Shown here one piece after another: positions 4,550-6,984 of a stretch of DNA of 6,984 nt (positions within the stretch are counted from its first letter, which is position 1; every line of letters begins with the position of its first letter). Source of the stretch: Bdellovibrionales bacterium (GTDB lineage: Bacteria; Bdellovibrionota; Bdellovibrionia; Bdellovibrionales; JAMPXM01). A program made the position numbers and the translations under genes. The stretch lies in contig SXRI01000428.1 in assembly GCA_005793615.1 (NCBI GenBank), positions 1 to 6,984 of the forward strand, in the 5' to 3' direction. The notes under the pieces were generated by a model. It did not search any database and was not told where the DNA came from. It worked only from the letters and a program-made list of their open reading frames with translations.

Positions 4550-6358
4550 ATGATTCACGCCTTTAAACGTCTTTTGCCCTACCTGCGTCCGCTGCGCCGT
4601 GAAATCGCTTTGATGTTCCTGTTCGGCATCGGGGTTACGCTGATCAGCGGCGTGGTGCCGATGCTGGTGCAGTTGCTTTTCGAAATTTATAATCGCTCCA
4701 ACATGGAAACCTTTCAGCGTCTGATGCCTGCCTTCGTCGTCGAGACCTTCCATCTTGATGCGGCTCATCGCGATATTTTGGCGGGCTACGTGCCGTTTCT
4801 GTTTCCGGTTATTTTTCTTCTTTTGGGAATCGTACGCTTCGTTCATAACTTGCTGATCAATTATACCAGTGAGCGTATCATTGCCGCCATTCGTGTCGAT
4901 CTCGTTCGTAAGGTTTTGCGTCTAAATTTAAGTTATTTAGGTTCGTTCGAACGCGGTTCGGGCGGTCTCATTAGTCGGGTATTTAACGATCCAATTCTTT
5001 TGCAGCAGGGTTTGAATTTCACTGTCGATCTGATCCGCGAGCCGATTCAGGGTGCGATCTACATCACTTACATGTTGATTCTCGATTGGCGTCTGACTTT
5101 GTGTTCGCTTTTGTTTTTGCCATTTTTTCTGGTGATCATGCGAGCAGTGACCAAGAGCTTGCGCAAATACGGAGCCGTCAGTCGCGAATCGATGGAAGAC
5201 CTTTCCTCGGTCTTTAAAGATTCGGTTGACGGTGTGCGCGTGGTGCAGTCGTTCAATCTCGATGGCGAAATGATGAATCGCTTTCAGTCGCGCATTCGCG
5301 AGTACCTTCATACCGCACTTAAGATCATCATGCGTGAGAATGCGGTGAGTCCGATCAATGAATTCTTGGTGTCATTCCTGTTGCTGGGTTTTGGCATTTA
5401 CAGCATTGACCAGGTATTAGGCGGCACGGCCGATAGTGCGCGCTTCATTGGCTTTATCGCTGCTGCCGGTTTTCTCCAAGCACCGATCAAGAAGCTACAG
5501 GACGCTGGAGTTAAGATCCAGCAGGCCGTGGTTGTTACCGAACGTATTTTCTCGATTATCGAGGGCGGCGATGAAGTACCTGAGATTAAGAATCCGCAGC
5601 CGTTCCCGGCGAATTGGCAGAGGATCACCTTTCGAAACGTGAGCTTCTCCTACGGGGCGACGAGAGTTCTTAAGAACGTGAATCTCGAAGTCAAACGCGG
5701 TGAAGTGGTTGCGTGGGTCGGCGAGAGCGGCAGCGGTAAATCGACTCTGGTGAACTTGCTGGAGCGGTTTTATGATCCTACCGAGGGCGAGATACTGGTT
5801 GATGATGTGCCGATTAAGCAGATCGCTCTTAAAGACTTGCGACACAATGTCGCTTTAGTGACGCAAGATGTGTTTCTCTTTCGTGACTCGATTGAAAAGA
5901 ACATTCATGCCGGCGATTTTGATAAGCCAGTGAGCGGTGTGCTTGAGGCGGCGAAACTTGCTAATGCTCATAATTTCATTTCGGCGATGCCCAAAGGTTA
6001 TCAAAGCCCCGTTGGTGAGCGTGGTAACTTCTTGAGCGGCGGCGAAAAACAGCGGGTGAGTATCGCTCGCGCGATCTTTAAAAATGCGCCGATCCTCATC
6101 CTGGATGAGGCAACGAGTGCTCTTGACTCGGTCAGTGAGGTTGAAGTCCAACGTGGTCTCGAACATTTGCTGGAGTCACGCACGGCGTTTGTGATCGCTC
6201 ATCGCCTTTCGACGGTGTTTAACTCGGATCGGATTTTGGTGATGAAGAACGGCGAGATCGTTGAAGAGGGCAGTCATGATGATCTTCTCTCGATGCGTGG
6301 CGCTTATCATTCATTCTTTGAGTTACAAATGAACTTTGAAAGTCGAGTCAGGACTTGA
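4550..6358 (+). CDS. msbA: MsbA-like ABC exporter (fused membrane and ATPase domains), probable lipid A/glycolipid flippase
   Basis: A 602-residue half-transporter that would act as a homodimer in the inner membrane, close in length to MsbA (582). Hydrophobic segments at roughly 18-42, 80-103, 165-178, 182-199, 271-289 and 297-312 fit six helices. The first extracytoplasmic loop (about 47-79) is longer than usual. The ATPase domain has an A-loop Tyr (FSYG, Y368), Walker A GESGSGKST (391-399), Q-loop Q439, signature LSGGEKQR (495-502), Walker B ILILDE (E520) and H-loop H551, all intact. The C-terminal part closely follows MsbA (PILILDEATSALD, VIAHRLSTV, EEGSHDDLL). A downstream glycosyltransferase supports an envelope-glycolipid substrate, but multidrug or other lipid export cannot be excluded from sequence. 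It starts 96 nt after aroC, so it may or may not share the aro transcript. Confidence 0.9.
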   Translation: MIHAFKRLLPYLRPLRREIALMFLFGIGVTLISGVVPMLVQLLFEIYNRSNMETFQRLMPAFVVETFHLDAAHRDILAGYVPFLFPVIFLLLGIVRFVHNLLINYTSERIIAAIRVDLVRKVLRLNLSYLGSFERGSGGLISRVFNDPILLQQGLNFTVDLIREPIQGAIYITYMLILDWRLTLCSLLFLPFFLVIMRAVTKSLRKYGAVSRESMEDLSSVFKDSVDGVRVVQSFNLDGEMMNRFQSRIREYLHTALKIIMRENAVSPINEFLVSFLLLGFGIYSIDQVLGGTADSARFIGFIAAAGFLQAPIKKLQDAGVKIQQAVVVTERIFSIIEGGDEVPEIKNPQPFPANWQRITFRNVSFSYGATRVLKNVNLEVKRGEVVAWVGESGSGKSTLVNLLERFYDPTEGEILVDDVPIKQIALKDLRHNVALVTQDVFLFRDSIEKNIHAGDFDKPVSGVLEAAKLANAHNFISAMPKGYQSPVGERGNFLSGGEKQRVSIARAIFKNAPILILDEATSALDSVSEVEVQRGLEHLLESRTAFVIAHRLSTVFNSDRILVMKNGEIVEEGSHDDLLSMRGAYHSFFELQMNFESRVRT

Positions 6359-6381
6359 TTCGAATGACAGACTCGATTCAA
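6341..6381 (+). promoter_or_regulatory. Overlapping inverted repeats around the RBS and start of the glycosyltransferase gene
   Basis: TCGAGTC (6343-6349) is perfectly complementary to GACTCGA (6370-6376), extendable by one G-U and one A-U pair to 6341/6378. Its 20-nt loop contains the likely SD AGGA (6350-6353) and ATG 6364. A second, mutually exclusive stem pairs 6355-6363 with 6373-6381 (8 of 9 pairs), leaving the ATG in a 9-nt loop. The repeats are directly visible; any regulatory role is inference, and such short stems can occur by chance. Confidence 0.3.
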
Positions 6382-6984
6382 CCGCAAATCCTTCATATCT
6401 GCCCATTGCCGCTTTTTTCCGGTCTTGAGCAATATGCGTTGAAACTGGCTCTCGAGGAAAGCGCGCGCGGTTTCCAGGTGGGCTTTGCAGTCTTGGCGGG
6501 TTCCGAGTTGGAGACACAGTGCCGCCGCGAACCGAGCCTCAGAACCTTCGTCGTCGATTTCAACTGGCAATCGTCTTTGTGGGGCGCGAGTACTCAATAT
6601 CGCGACATTCTTTTACAGGAGCCTGGAATCGAAGTCGTGCACCTGCACAGTTCACAAGATATCGATCGCCTAGGGTTGGCGCTCTTGCGCTGTCGTCTTG
6701 CGGGAAGTCCGCGTTCGCCAAAAATCATTCAACAGAACCATTTGTGGATCTCGCATAGTAAAAAAGATCCGGCTCATTGGCTGACGCACAAAATTTTGGA
6801 TGAGGTTTGGTGTTCCAGCACACGTGCCAAGCAAGACCTCGAACGCTTCTTGCCGGTGCCTCATTCGAAGTTGTACATAATTCCTTATGGTCGTGATCTT
6901 AAGATCGTCGAGAATTTTGCAACACGAGCCGCGGCTAGAAAAGAGCTCAACCTTCCGGAGAAGGCCGTGGTCCTTGGCGCGATC
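6364..6984 (+). CDS. GT4-family glycosyltransferase, N-terminal part (3' end outside window)
   Basis: 207 residues are present in an open frame to the window edge. It resembles the N-terminal acceptor domain of GT-B fold, GT4-family (group 1) glycosyltransferases. The start has a beta strand QILHICP followed by SGLEQYALKLA, like the common GGxExxvxxLA helix. Further on come VVHLHSSQD, then VWCSSTRAKQDL (like the usual 'vSxxxkxdl' segment), IIPYGRD (172-178, equivalent to ipNGvD), and RKELNLPEKAVVLGAI, the linker leading into the nucleotide-sugar-binding domain, which is cut off. Start ATG 6364 is 5 nt after the exporter stop, with a weak AGGA 10 nt upstream. No signal peptide is seen, so it is probably cytoplasmic or membrane-associated. 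Donor and acceptor cannot be told; adjacency to an MsbA-like exporter suggests LPS core or a related glycolipid. Confidence 0.85.
   Translation, partial: MTDSIQPQILHICPLPLFSGLEQYALKLALEESARGFQVGFAVLAGSELETQCRREPSLRTFVVDFNWQSSLWGASTQYRDILLQEPGIEVVHLHSSQDIDRLGLALLRCRLAGSPRSPKIIQQNHLWISHSKKDPAHWLTHKILDEVWCSSTRAKQDLERFLPVPHSKLYIIPYGRDLKIVENFATRAAARKELNLPEKAVVLGAI

Noticed and set aside
6355..6358. TTGA at the exporter stop as an overlapping start for the glycosyltransferase, as seen at the aroA/fusion junction
   Set aside because: AGGA would be only 1 nt from this TTG, too close for initiation; ATG 6364 in the same frame has workable spacing.

Overview
The window looks like part of a Gram-negative bacterial chromosome. 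Genes are densely packed on the + strand, have Shine-Dalgarno sites, and overlap by 4 nt at two junctions. An MsbA-type exporter and a GT4 glycosyltransferase at the right end suggest an organism that builds lipid A or LPS-like envelope glycolipids. The lineage cannot be fixed from sequence alone. No RNA gene, mobile element, CRISPR array or phage sequence was seen, and there is no gene-free stretch over 100 nt.

Left part (1-4453) is a shikimate-pathway operon covering every step from DAHP to chorismate. In order: the C-terminal third of aroB (DHQ synthase), aroA (EPSP synthase), one long gene fusing shikimate kinase (AroK), type I 3-dehydroquinate dehydratase (AroD) and shikimate dehydrogenase (AroE), and aroC (chorismate synthase). 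Junctions are tight: a 10-nt gap between aroB and the preferred aroA start, a 4-nt TTGA overlap from aroA to the fusion, and a 4-nt ATGA overlap from the fusion to aroC.

The main discovery candidate is that the order B-A-(K-D-E) is exactly the domain order of the fungal/protist pentafunctional AROM protein (DHQS-EPSPS-SK-DHQase-SDH). The last three domains are already one polypeptide, so the locus reads as a 'split AROM' in a bacterium. The three-domain fusion also has the architecture of the fungal quinate repressor QUTR, a known relative of the C-terminal three domains of AROM. Here, however, most catalytic residues are kept (Walker A Lys, DHQase His and Schiff-base Lys, SDH Lys/Asp), so it is more likely an enzyme. 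Several otherwise conserved residues are changed and are listed as findings.

Right part (4550-6984): after a 96-nt gap with no convincing terminator or promoter come an MsbA-like ABC exporter with fused membrane and ATPase domains and, 5 nt after its stop, the start of a GT4-family glycosyltransferase cut off by the window end. This pair probably begins an envelope-glycolipid gene group unrelated in function to the aro genes. The junction before the glycosyltransferase carries overlapping inverted repeats around its ribosome binding site and start codon.
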